Shown: piece by piece, positions 1 through 7,425 of the stretch | How positions within the stretch are numbered: the first letter of the stretch is position 1 | How the letters are laid out: each line of letters opens with the position of its first letter | Assembly: GCF_013131805.1 (NCBI RefSeq) | Contig: NZ_JABJRC010000003.1 | Coordinates: forward strand, 372,001-436,000 | DNA from: Kribbella sandramycini | GTDB lineage: Bacteria; Actinomycetota; Actinomycetes; Propionibacteriales; Kribbellaceae | Length of the DNA: 64,000 bases | Reading direction: 5' to 3' | Made by a program: the position numbers and the translations under genes | The notes under the pieces: generated by a model | What the model was told of the DNA's origin: nothing | The model's input: the letters and a program-made list of their open reading frames with translations, nothing else | Databases searched by the model: none

Positions 1-269
1 GCCGGGAACACGAACCCGTCGAACTGGATCTCGCAGACCGGCCGATAGCCGCGCAGCGCGAGACCGACCGCCGTCCCGATGATGCCGGACTCGGCCAGCG
101 GGGTGTCGATCACCCGGTCCTCGCCGAAGTCCTTCTGCAGCCCTTCGGTGACCCGGAAGACGCCGCCGAGTTTGCCGATGTCCTCACCCATGACGACGAC
201 CTTGGGGTCGGCCTCCATGGCCGCCCGCAGACCGGCGTTGATGCCCTTGCCGAGAGTGATCTTGGTCAT
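1..269 (-). CDS. Alpha-keto acid dehydrogenase E1 component, beta subunit (partial)
   Basis: Only the first 89 or so residues lie in the window; the gene runs off the left edge. The N-terminus reads [20 protein letters not shown] and continues with [11 protein letters not shown], a segment characteristic of E1-beta subunits of pyruvate or branched-chain 2-oxoacid dehydrogenase complexes. E1-beta pairs with E1-alpha to form the thiamine-diphosphate decarboxylase that starts oxidative decarboxylation in the cytoplasm. The ATG lies 3 bases after the stop of the alpha-subunit gene, so the two are one operon. Whether the substrate is pyruvate or branched-chain keto acids cannot be told from this fragment; the E2 gene, expected next, is outside the window. 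Confidence 0.93.
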   Translation of the reverse strand, partial: MTKITLGKGINAGLRAAMEADPKVVVMGEDIGKLGGVFRVTEGLQKDFGEDRVIDTPLAESGIIGTAVGLALRGYRPVCEIQFDGFVFP

Positions 270-272
270 CGC

Positions 273-1445
273 TCAGCCCTCCCCGTCGAACGAGGCCGCG
301 TAGGCGGCGTACTGGGCACGCTGTTCGGCCAGCTGCGGCGTCTCCTCGACGTACACGTGCTGGAAGAAGTCGGTCAGCTGCGGGTCCGGCAGCGCGAGGC
401 AGCCGGCCCGGAGCTCGGCGGCGATCTTGTCGCCCTCGGCGTCGATCTCGTCGAAGAAGTCGTGGTCGACCCCGGCGTGCCGGCTCAGGTAGGCGTGCAC
501 GCGCTCGATCGGGTCCTTGAGCTTCCAGTGCTCGAGGTCCTCGTTCAGGCGGTACTTCGTCGGGTCGTCGGAGGTGGTGTGCGCGCCCATCCGGTAGGTG
601 TAGGCCTCGATCAGCGTCGGGCCGCTGCCCTCCCGGGCGCGCTTCAGCGCCTGCTGGGAGACGGCGTACGTCGCGAGGACGTCGTTCCCGTCGACGCGGA
701 CGCCGGGGAAACCGAACCCGGCCGCGCGCTGGTACAGCGGGATCCGGGTCTGCCGGTCGATCGGCTCCGAGATCGCCCACTGGTTGTTCTGGCAGAAGAA
801 AACCACCGGCGCGTTGAAGACCGAGGCGTAGATGAAGGCCTCGTTCACGTCGCCCTGGCTGCTGGCGCCGTCGCCGAAGTAGGCGATCGTGGCCTCGCCT
901 GCATCACCATCGACGCCGCCGCCCAGCACACCGTCGCGCTGCTGGCCCATCGCGTACCCGGTCGCGTGCAGCGTCTGGGCGCCGATCACGATCGTGTACA
1001 GGTGGAAGTTGTTGTCCTTCGGGTCCCAGGCGCCCTGGTCGACGCCGCGGAACAGACCGAGCAGGTTCAGCGGGTTGACGCCCTGACACCAGGCGACGCC
1101 GTGCTCGCGGTAGGTCGGGAAGACCATGTCCTTGGCGTTCAGCGCGCGGCCGGAGCCGATCTGCGCGGCCTCCTGGCCGAGGAGCGAGGCCCACAGGCCG
1201 AGCTCGCCCTGGCGCTGCAGGGCGGTCGCCTCGGCGTCGATCCGGCGGACCAGGACCATGTCCCGGTAGAAGCCCTTGATCGCTTCGTCGTCGAGGTCGA
1301 AGGAATAGTCCGGATGCTCGACACGCTCACCTTCGGGTGTCAGCAGCTGGACGAACTCGACCTCCTCCGGAGGCTGAGCCGGACTGACCGGCACCTCGAC
1401 GGGCGCGAAAACTTCCGGGGGAGTCCCCGGCACCGACTCACTCAC
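273..1445 (-). CDS. Alpha-keto acid dehydrogenase E1 component, alpha subunit
   Basis: A 390-residue protein, normal for the family. The thiamine-diphosphate motif is present: GDGASSQGD at about residues 191-199, with the closing NN at 220-221. It decarboxylates a 2-oxo acid and passes the acyl group to the lipoyl E2. I chose the GTG at 1445 because GAGGAG lies about 5 bases upstream; a GTG at 1451 would add two residues, and longer in-frame extensions run into non-coding leader. A glycine-rich stretch (GVLGGGVDGDAGEA) just before the GDG motif looks like a small insertion. It is the first gene of an operon with the beta subunit. Pyruvate versus branched-chain specificity is not resolved. Confidence 0.92.
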   Translation of the reverse strand: MSESVPGTPPEVFAPVEVPVSPAQPPEEVEFVQLLTPEGERVEHPDYSFDLDDEAIKGFYRDMVLVRRIDAEATALQRQGELGLWASLLGQEAAQIGSGRALNAKDMVFPTYREHGVAWCQGVNPLNLLGLFRGVDQGAWDPKDNNFHLYTIVIGAQTLHATGYAMGQQRDGVLGGGVDGDAGEATIAYFGDGASSQGDVNEAFIYASVFNAPVVFFCQNNQWAISEPIDRQTRIPLYQRAAGFGFPGVRVDGNDVLATYAVSQQALKRAREGSGPTLIEAYTYRMGAHTTSDDPTKYRLNEDLEHWKLKDPIERVHAYLSRHAGVDHDFFDEIDAEGDKIAAELRAGCLALPDPQLTDFFQHVYVEETPQLAEQRAQYAAYAASFDGEG

Positions 1446-1837
1446 ATGCACTCCTCGGGTTCGAGCGCGGGATCGCCGCGACCGCAACGTTGCACGGGGC
1501 CCGGCCCATCCGCCGGGTGAGGCTTCGCAGGCAGGACCGCGTGGATCCAGGGTTGATGCACCACTTTCCGCACACCGTACCGAGCAGGTGCCTGATCCGC
1601 TAACAGTCTGGACGCTCGTGCGTACGCCGGTACCGAAATTGGTCTCGACACGAGACACCAGTCCATCCACTGGTCAGGTTTCCCGCGCGCAGCCGCGGGA
1701 TCCCGCACTCCAGCACCCGATGTGACATGTGTCTCTATGTTGTTCACGCCTGGCAGGAAAACCCTTGCGCTCCCCCGCGCACCCTCATAACGTAAGCACC
1801 ATCGTGCAATAACACTCCTGACAGCACCGGAGGCCGG
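1446..1837. other. Divergent intergenic region, E1-alpha / DMT transporter
   Basis: About 390 bases between two divergently read genes. No convincing gene is seen; an open frame on the minus strand here has no recognisable protein. It should hold the promoters for the E1 operon and the transporter. Two adjacent inverted repeats lie at 1642-1674. The transporter gene has a good CCGGAGG ribosome binding site just before 1838. Confidence 0.6.
1642..1674. promoter_or_regulatory. Two adjoining inverted repeats, candidate operators
   Basis: GTCTCG-ACA-CGAGAC (1642-1656) and ACCAGT-CCATCC-ACTGGT (1657-1674) abut each other about 200 bases upstream of the E1-alpha start. Both arms are perfect. The ACCAGT/ACTGGT element resembles FadR/GntR-type half sites. 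No regulator gene adjoins, so the factor is unknown. Confidence 0.35.
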
Positions 1838-2791
1838 ATGACCGCCACTGCCGCTCCCACGACCAGCACCGGCCGCACCGCCTCGGCCGCGATGATCTGG
1901 ACCGCGCTGGCGATCGTGTACGTCGTCTGGGGGTCGACCTACCTGGCGATCCGGATCGTGGTCGAGGCCGAGATCCCGCCGCTGCTCGGGATGGCGGCCC
2001 GCTTCCTGGTCGCCGGCAGCCTGCTGGCGCTGATCCTCGGCCTGACGTCGGGCTGGAGCCGGCTCCGGATCACCCGCCGCGAGGCGGTCGGCGCGGCCGT
2101 CGTCGGACTGCTCTTACTTGCCTTCGGCAACGGCGCGGTCGCGATCGCGGAGCAGACGGTGCCCTCCGGGCTGGCCGCGCTGCTCGTCGCCGCGACGCCG
2201 CTGTGGCTGATGGCATTACGCGTCGGCGGCGGCGAGCGGCCCCGATTGCTGAGCTGGCTCGGCGTCCTGATCGGCTTCGCCGGCGTCGCCGTCCTCGCAC
2301 TGTCCGGCGGCGGCGACACGACCGCGAAACCGCTGTCGATCGCACTGATTGTCTTCGGCACGATCTCCTGGGCGACCGGCTCGCGATTCTCGCCGCGGCT
2401 CGGCCTGCCGAAGGACCCGCTGGTGACGGCGCTCTACGAGATGCTCTTCGGCGGGACGGCGATGCTGCTGCTCGGCGTCGTCCGCGGCGAGCCCGGCGAC
2501 CTGCACCTGGACCGGATCCACACCAGCGGCTGGCTCGCACTGCTCTATCTGGTGTTCTTCGGGTCGCTGCTGGCGTACTCGGCGTACTCCTACCTGCTGG
2601 CGAACGCGCCGATCTCGCTGATCGGGACCTATGCCTATGTGAACCCGGCGGTCGCGGTGCTGCTCGGCTGGCTGATTCTGAGCGAGCCGGTGACCTGGCA
2701 GATCCTCGCCGGCGGCGCGGTCATCATCTGCGGGGTCGCGCTGCTCGTGACGGCCGAACGCCGGCCCCGAACAATTGCGGCGGAGAAGTAG
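1838..2791 (+). CDS. EamA/DMT-family transporter
   Basis: A 317-residue hydrophobic protein with about ten predicted membrane segments arranged as two EamA repeats; the WGSTYLAIRI segment near residue 31 and the later TYAYVNPAVAVLLGW segment are typical of drug/metabolite transporters of the RhaT/YdcZ-like EamA family. These proteins usually export amino acids or metabolites across the cytoplasmic membrane; the substrate here is unknown. The ATG is preceded by GGAGG. A hairpin just downstream (2802-2826) suggests a single-gene transcript. Confidence 0.88.
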   Translation: MTATAAPTTSTGRTASAAMIWTALAIVYVVWGSTYLAIRIVVEAEIPPLLGMAARFLVAGSLLALILGLTSGWSRLRITRREAVGAAVVGLLLLAFGNGAVAIAEQTVPSGLAALLVAATPLWLMALRVGGGERPRLLSWLGVLIGFAGVAVLALSGGGDTTAKPLSIALIVFGTISWATGSRFSPRLGLPKDPLVTALYEMLFGGTAMLLLGVVRGEPGDLHLDRIHTSGWLALLYLVFFGSLLAYSAYSYLLANAPISLIGTYAYVNPAVAVLLGWLILSEPVTWQILAGGAVIICGVALLVTAERRPRTIAAEK

Positions 2792-2801
2792 GGGAAGGAA
2801 G

Positions 2802-2826
2802 GACCCGGGCCCGAAGGACCCGGGTC
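2802..2826 (+). terminator. Hairpin terminator after the DMT transporter
   Basis: GACCCGGG (2802-2809) pairs perfectly with CCCGGGTC (2819-2826) around a 9-base loop, 10 bases after the stop. There is no run of T, as is common in high-GC actinobacteria. Confidence 0.5.
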
Positions 2827-3208
2827 TCCCACCGCTGCCGATGCGCGCGGCAGCGGGCCATGGTGCCGGTCGCGCGCCCTGCCCCGAAAAAACACGGCGC
2901 GAAACTCCGGCAATGGTTCCGACGATTCCGAATCTTCGTGGTATTGCCTATTCGATGGCCACCGAGCCCGCCGAAACAATCTTCCGAATCATCGGTTTTT
3001 CCGTCACCCGCGCTCACTCAACGAGGCTCCTGACCAGGCGTTACGGCCGCTTCCACTACAACTTTCCCGCAACTTCTCCTGCGCAGTCAGCGATCTCATT
3101 ACAGCTGCGCTATGACTTAGGTAGTTGACGAAAAAGTTTGTAACCGGGCATGACAGGTGTCGTTACCACTAAGACGAATCCGTCAAACCCGAAAGGAAAC
3201 CTGGCAAA
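2827..3208 (+). other. Long leader/promoter region of the chaplin-like gene
   Basis: About 380 bases that are clearly richer in A+T than the surroundings, particularly 2880-3180. No convincing gene is seen. The segment just before 3209 has GAAAGGAAA as a ribosome binding site. The composition suggests a long untranslated leader or a strong regulated promoter, as for developmentally controlled surface proteins; this is inference. Confidence 0.4.
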
Positions 3209-3781
3209 ATGCAGGTAACTCGTAAGATCGCCGCTGCCGCGGCCGTGGCGACCGTCGCCACCCTCGGCCTGGCCACCGTCGTCAGCGCCAACGTCCTCGA
3301 CGGCGCCACCAAGGGCGCGGACCTGGCCGACGCGGCGTCGGTTGCGTCCGCCAAGGGCTACGCCGGCAAGCTGTACTGGATCAAGAAGAGCGGCTCGCTC
3401 GTCGCGATCGAGGGCAACGCCATCGGCCCGGTTCAGGCCTGCGACAACTTCGTTCCGGTCAACGGCGTCGGCGGCCAGGTTGTGGCCCACGACATCGTCG
3501 GTCTGATCGGCGTTGACCAGAAGGGCAACCAGGCCACCGCGGTCAAGACCTGCGAGACCGACTCGAAGAACAACGGCAAGTGGTACCGCGCGAGCAACGG
3601 GATCATCTCCGTCAGCGACAACGCGGTCGGCCCGGTTCAGGCCTGCCACAACACCGTTCCGGTCAACGGCGTCGGCGGCCAGGTTGTGGCCGACGGCCTC
3701 AACGGCCTGCTGGGCCTCGGCCAGCACGCGAACTCGGTCGACTCGCTGAGCACCTGCGAGCTCGAGTCCGAGAACAACTGA
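3209..3781 (+). CDS. Secreted two-repeat chaplin-like surface protein
   Basis: 190 residues. A Sec signal peptide covers roughly residues 1-27 (MQVTRKIAAAAAVATVATLG, then ending near VSA). The mature part is built from two copies of a unit of about 68 residues (53-122 and 123-190), each with the core GPVQAC-N-VPVNGVGGQVVA and ending in TCE followed by NN. The GNAIGPVQAC/NTVPVNGVGG pattern recalls chaplins, the amyloid-forming hydrophobic cell-surface proteins of sporulating actinomycetes, but it is not a canonical chaplin: the classical GN-V-VPV-CGN order is altered. Each unit has two Cys, which could form one disulfide per repeat. There is no sortase signal. A strong terminator follows. Function is inferred from resemblance only. 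Confidence 0.75.
   Translation: MQVTRKIAAAAAVATVATLGLATVVSANVLDGATKGADLADAASVASAKGYAGKLYWIKKSGSLVAIEGNAIGPVQACDNFVPVNGVGGQVVAHDIVGLIGVDQKGNQATAVKTCETDSKNNGKWYRASNGIISVSDNAVGPVQACHNTVPVNGVGGQVVADGLNGLLGLGQHANSVDSLSTCELESENN
3365..3778 (+). repeat. Tandem in-frame duplication inside the chaplin-like gene
   Basis: Unit 1 is about 3365-3574 and unit 2 about 3575-3778. The cores are offset by exactly 204 bases (3423 aligns with 3627) and over 65 bases only about three positions differ, including at third codon positions, while the flanking parts of each unit have diverged. Confidence 0.85.
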
Positions 3782-3854
3782 CCCCTCCCTGGTCAGTGAT
3801 GCAGGACCCGAAAGAGTCAACTCGGTGGGTTGACTGATTCGGTAGCAACACCGG

Positions 3855-3932
3855 CGGCGCCGGGAGAAAGCCTCACTCCTCCCGGCGCCGCACTCACGTC
3901 CCGGCCCTCGTCCCAGCGAGGGCCGGATTTTT
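3855..3932 (+). terminator. Double hairpin terminator
   Basis: Two perfect stems in a row: a 12-bp stem (3855-3866 with 3879-3890), then a 10-bp stem CCGGCCCTCG (3901-3910) with CGAGGGCCGG (3917-3926), followed by ATTTTT. The second is a textbook intrinsic terminator for the chaplin-like gene. It ends where the convergent SDR gene stops. Confidence 0.85.
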
Positions 3933-4656
3933 ATGTCGGCAGCGTGCGGAGATCGACGCAGGCGCCGTTCGGCAGCTCCCGGCCCAGAAGTGACCAGATG
4001 CCGGCGGCGGCGTCCGCGGGCGCGGTCAGCTCACCAGCTCCGAACAGGTCGTGAAAGCGCTGCACCGCCGGGAAGTCGCGCTCGTCGGTACTCCGGATCT
4101 CGGCTTGCATCGCGGTGTCGACCACCCCGGGCGCCACCGCGACCACCTGACACCCATTGATTGCCGCCTGCTCGGCGCCGGCCGTCCGGACCCAGCTCTC
4201 GACCGCCGCCTTACCCGCGCCGTACGCCGACCATCCGGCGTACGCCTTCGTCGCGGCCCCCGACGACAGCATGATCAGGTGTCGTGCGACGTCCACAGCA
4301 GCCGTTGCGCGCAGGAAGGCGCGGCCAAGGATCTGCGGCGCCGCCGAGTTCAGCAGGACGGCGCGCTCGTAGGCCGCGCTGTCAGCCGCGTGCGCAGGAG
4401 CGATCGGGTTGACCGTGCCGGCGTTGTGGATGAAGACCACTCGCTCGCCGGTGAATCCGGTGAGCTCGCGGACGAAGTGCTCCTCGACCCGAGCCCAGTC
4501 GGCCGGATCGGACAGGTCGGCCCGGAAGTGCTCGGACGCCGGTCCGCCGCCGCGCCGGGACAGGTCGATCACTCGGGCCGCCGGAAACGGGACCGCGGCG
4601 GCCAGCGCCGCCCCGATCCCGGCCGAGGCCCCGGAGATCCAGACGAGTGAGCTCAC
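3931..4656 (-). CDS. Short-chain dehydrogenase/reductase (SDR)
   Basis: 241 residues, the classical SDR length. The nucleotide motif SGASAGIG is at residues 8-15, the NAG motif follows in FIHNAG, and the catalytic tyrosine/lysine pair is in YGAGK with an upstream serine in MLSSGA. The fold is NAD(P)-dependent; overall it looks like the sepiapterin-reductase/benzil-reductase type, but the substrate is unknown. The start is the GTG at 4656, overlapping the stop of the aminotransferase gene (GTGA), so translation is probably coupled. Confidence 0.85.
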   Translation of the reverse strand: MSSLVWISGASAGIGAALAAAVPFPAARVIDLSRRGGGPASEHFRADLSDPADWARVEEHFVRELTGFTGERVVFIHNAGTVNPIAPAHAADSAAYERAVLLNSAAPQILGRAFLRATAAVDVARHLIMLSSGAATKAYAGWSAYGAGKAAVESWVRTAGAEQAAINGCQVVAVAPGVVDTAMQAEIRSTDERDFPAVQRFHDLFGAGELTAPADAAAGIWSLLGRELPNGACVDLRTLPT

Positions 4657-5753
4657 CGGCGCCAGGCGCAGGCGACCTGGAGGAAGAGGTCGTTCGCGGC
4701 CCGCTCGCCGATGCTGACCCGGACGCCCTCACCCGGGAACGGGCGAATCGAGACGCCTTCGGCCTGGACGGCCGCGGTGAAGTCGAGGGTCTCCTCACCC
4801 AGATCGAGCCAGACGAAGTTGGTCTGGGTGTCCGGCACCCGCCAACCGGCCGCGCGCAGCTCGGTGACGACCCTGGTCCGCTCGGTCACCAGCTCCTCGA
4901 CGCGCGCGAGCAGCTCGTCCTCGGCCTGCAGCGATGCCAGCGCGGCGGCCTGGGCGATGAAGCTGACGCCGAACGGCAGCGCGCACTTGCGGATCGCGGC
5001 GACCACCGGCGGGTGACCGATCGCGTACCCGATCCGGAAACCGGCCAGCCCGTAGGCCTTCGAGAACGTCCGCAGCACGACGACGTTCGGGCGATCCCGG
5101 TAGACCTCGACGCCGTCGACGACCTCAGGATCGCGGACGAACTCCCGGTACGCCTCGTCGAGCACGATGAGCACGTCGGACGGCACGGCGTCGACGAATG
5201 CGAGCAGCTCGTCGCGGTGCACGACCGGGCCGGTCGGGTTGTTCGGCGTACAGACCAGGACGACCTTCGTCCGGTCGGTGATCGCCGCCTCCATCGCCTT
5301 GAAGTCGTGCCGCGCGTCCTCGGTCAGCGGGACCTGGACCGAGGTCGCACCGGTCAGCTGGACCGCGATCGGGTACGCCTCGAAGGAGCGCCAGGCGTAG
5401 ACGACCTCGTCGCCGTGGGTGACCGCGGCCTGCAGCAGGTGGTAAAGCAACGCGACCGACCCGGTGGCGACCGCGAAGTCGTCGACCGGTACCCCGAACC
5501 GCTCCGACAGCGTCTCGAGCAGCTCCACGGCGCCCATGTCCGGGTAGCGGTTCATATGCTGCGCGGCGTCGGTCGCGGCCGCCAGCACCCCCGGCAACGG
5601 CGGGTACGGGTTCTCGTTACTGGACAACTTGTACGACGGCCGGCCGTCGGAGGTCACGGGCGGACGACCGGGCTTGTAAGCCGCGACCTCGTCCAGGCAC
5701 CCGCGAAAACGGACGCCGCTGTCCGGAATCCGTACACCATTGTCAGGAGTCAT
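4653..5753 (-). CDS. hisC: Histidinol-phosphate/aromatic aminotransferase (HisC/Pat type)
   Basis: 366 residues of a fold-type I PLP aminotransferase. Visible motifs are NNPTG at 171-175, LDEAY at 198-202 and the PLP lysine K232 in [10 protein letters not shown]. These fit histidinol-phosphate transaminase and the closely related actinobacterial aromatic-acid transaminase Pat. It is not in a his operon here; its partner is the coupled SDR, so this is probably the second HisC/Pat paralogue acting on aromatic 2-oxo acids or histidinol phosphate. It is divergent from the dimethylargininase gene. Confidence 0.8.
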   Translation of the reverse strand: MTPDNGVRIPDSGVRFRGCLDEVAAYKPGRPPVTSDGRPSYKLSSNENPYPPLPGVLAAATDAAQHMNRYPDMGAVELLETLSERFGVPVDDFAVATGSVALLYHLLQAAVTHGDEVVYAWRSFEAYPIAVQLTGATSVQVPLTEDARHDFKAMEAAITDRTKVVLVCTPNNPTGPVVHRDELLAFVDAVPSDVLIVLDEAYREFVRDPEVVDGVEVYRDRPNVVVLRTFSKAYGLAGFRIGYAIGHPPVVAAIRKCALPFGVSFIAQAAALASLQAEDELLARVEELVTERTRVVTELRAAGWRVPDTQTNFVWLDLGEETLDFTAAVQAEGVSIRPFPGEGVRVSIGERAANDLFLQVACAWRR

Positions 5754-5826
5754 GGCCGCAGGTTAGTCCTGACAGCCGGGTTGCGGAACCCGTTGTTGCG
5801 GAACCGACCCGGAAGCCTCAAACTGA

Positions 5827-5845
5827 CTGATTGTCGGACAATCAG
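5827..5845. promoter_or_regulatory. Perfect 19-bp palindrome, GntR/FadR-type operator
   Basis: CTGATTGTC-G-GACAATCAG, 9-bp arms around one base, lies 18 bases before the dimethylargininase start and between divergent genes. The inner TTGTCGGACAA fits the T-GT-N-AC-A pattern known for FCD/FadR-type GntR proteins. Three such regulators are encoded in the window (9161, 16795, 45067); which one binds, if any, is unknown. Confidence 0.6.
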
Positions 5846-5862
5846 GCAGTGGAGGGGTGTTC

Positions 5863-6735
5863 ATGAGTCAGCCGTTGGAGTGGGGTCGCCGGTATCTGAT
5901 GGTCCGTCCGGACCACTTCCGGATCGACTACGTGATCAACCCGTACATGTCCACCCAGGATCAGCCCGATCCCGAGCTCGCTCTGAAGCAGTGGGACGCG
6001 CTCCGGCAGGCGATCGTGGACGCCGGCGGCGCGGTCGAGGTGCTGGCCCAGCGGGAGGACTCGCCGGACATGGTCTACGCGATGAACCTCGGGTTCGCGA
6101 CCGCGGACGGCCGGGCGATGCTCTCGCACATGCGGTTCGAGCCGCGGCGCAAGGAGTCGCTGACCGCCGCCGACTGGTTCACCGGCCAGGGTTTCGACCT
6201 GGGCCGGACCGGCGGGGACGGCGTCGGCCCGCATTTCGAATCCGGTGACGCGTTCGTCTTCGGCGACGCGCTGGTCGTCGGCTACGGGCCGCGCTCCGAG
6301 GCCGAGGCGCTCAAGCACCTGGCCACCGAATGGGACATCCGGGTCCGCGGCCTGCGGATCGCCCACGAGGGGATGTACCACCTCGACCTGCCGTTCTGCC
6401 CGGTCGACAGCACGCACGCGATGATCTACCCGCCGGCCTTCGACGCCGCGAGCCAGGCCGAGCTGGCCGGGATCGTGCCGGACCCGATCGTGCTCACCGA
6501 CGAGGAGGCGTTCGCGTTCAGCGGTAACTCGCTGGTGGTGAACGAGACGATCATCATGCCGGCCTGCTCACCGCGGCTGCACGACATCATGACCGGGCTC
6601 GGCCTGCGGGTCGTGCTCGTCGACCTGAGCGAGTTCCACAAGGGCGGCGGTTCGGCCCGCTGCCTGACCAACCCGCTGGACTTCCCGCTGGCCGGGATCA
6701 GCACGCCCGGCGGCGAGCTGCACCTGCCCGCCTGA
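5863..6735 (+). CDS. Dimethylarginine dimethylaminohydrolase (dimethylargininase)
   Basis: 290 residues of the guanidino-group-modifying (pentein) fold. The acidic FESGDAF motif (about 126-131), the histidine in MYHLDLPF (H173) and the C-terminal nucleophile C267 in GGGSARCLTNPL form the expected catalytic set. The enzyme hydrolyses N-omega-methylated arginines to citrulline and methylamines; related pentein hydrolases act on arginine or ornithine derivatives, so the exact substrate is not certain. The ATG at 5863 has GGAGGGG 5 bases upstream; a GTG at 5857 sits inside that site and is less likely. A palindromic operator precedes it and a terminator follows, so it is monocistronic. Confidence 0.87.
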   Translation: MSQPLEWGRRYLMVRPDHFRIDYVINPYMSTQDQPDPELALKQWDALRQAIVDAGGAVEVLAQREDSPDMVYAMNLGFATADGRAMLSHMRFEPRRKESLTAADWFTGQGFDLGRTGGDGVGPHFESGDAFVFGDALVVGYGPRSEAEALKHLATEWDIRVRGLRIAHEGMYHLDLPFCPVDSTHAMIYPPAFDAASQAELAGIVPDPIVLTDEEAFAFSGNSLVVNETIIMPACSPRLHDIMTGLGLRVVLVDLSEFHKGGGSARCLTNPLDFPLAGISTPGGELHLPA

Positions 6736-6749
6736 GCCACCACCCCTGC

Positions 6750-6781
6750 GGCCGTCCACACCCCGTCCGGTGTGGGCGGCC
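6750..6781. terminator. Terminator hairpin between convergent genes
   Basis: A 13-bp stem with one mismatch, 6750-6762 pairing with 6769-6781 around a 6-base loop, sits between the dimethylargininase and the PEGA-like gene, which converge here. No T-run is seen. Confidence 0.6.
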
Positions 6782-6797
6782 GATCTCTGTACGCGGC

Positions 6798-7412
6798 CTA
6801 CTTCACCGTGCTGTAGACGATGTCGAGGGTGTTCGGGTCCCAGCCGTTCTGCTGCATCCACTCCAGCGCCTTCTCCTTGGCATCCGGCGCGTAGGTGAGG
6901 ATCGTGACCGAGATGGCCTCGGGGTTGTTCGGGTCGGTCTTCGAGCTCGTGTAGTCGGCCTTGAAACCGACGCCGATGAACGGCAGCGACTGGATGATCG
7001 GGTACTTGGCGACCAGCCGCTGCTGCGTCTGGTCGTACTGCCGGCCGGCCTCGCGCTCGAGCTCCAGCTCCTGCTCGGGGTTGTTCTTCGTCCACTCGCG
7101 ACCTTCGGCGCTGTTCGCGTAGAGGTACATCTTGATCGCCAGCTCGTCGCCGTCGGCGCTGAACGTGGTCGAGTAGGTCTGGAACCCGCGGCGCTCACCG
7201 GTCAGCGTGTGAGTGCCCTTCTTGACCTTGAGCTCACCGGACGCCGCGACCTGCTGACCGTCCAGCGTCAGGGTCAGGTCGTTCGGGATCGACGTGACGG
7301 TCAGCTTCGCCTCGGAGCCGCCGCGCAGGATCAGGAAACCGCCGATCACCACGATCGCGACCGCGAGTGCGATCGCGCCGAGCAACAGCGGCTGCCGGCC
7401 TTCGTCCTCCAT
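6798..7412 (-). CDS. Single-pass membrane protein with PEGA-like domain
   Basis: 204 residues. One membrane segment lies at about residues 9-29 with a short cytoplasmic tail before it, so the rest is outside. Residues 35-95 resemble a PEGA domain (TVTSIPNDLTLTLDGQQV, then GTHTLTGERRGFQTY), a small beta-sandwich found in surface proteins. The C-terminal hundred residues are not recognised. It follows the wall hydrolase gene by 13 bases on the same strand, so the two probably act together at the cell envelope. Confidence 0.7.
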   Translation of the reverse strand: MEDEGRQPLLLGAIALAVAIVVIGGFLILRGGSEAKLTVTSIPNDLTLTLDGQQVAASGELKVKKGTHTLTGERRGFQTYSTTFSADGDELAIKMYLYANSAEGREWTKNNPEQELELEREAGRQYDQTQQRLVAKYPIIQSLPFIGVGFKADYTSSKTDPNNPEAISVTILTYAPDAKEKALEWMQQNGWDPNTLDIVYSTVK

Positions 7413-7425
7413 GTAGCTGACCTCC

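Noticed and set aside
1442-1747. Open frame on the minus strand upstream of the E1-alpha gene
   Set aside because: No recognisable domain, overlaps the E1-alpha start and the regulatory repeats, and composition is not protein-like.
2775-3128. Short open frame between the DMT transporter and the chaplin-like gene
   Set aside because: It overlaps the terminator hairpin, has no ribosome binding site and no domain; the region is better read as a leader.
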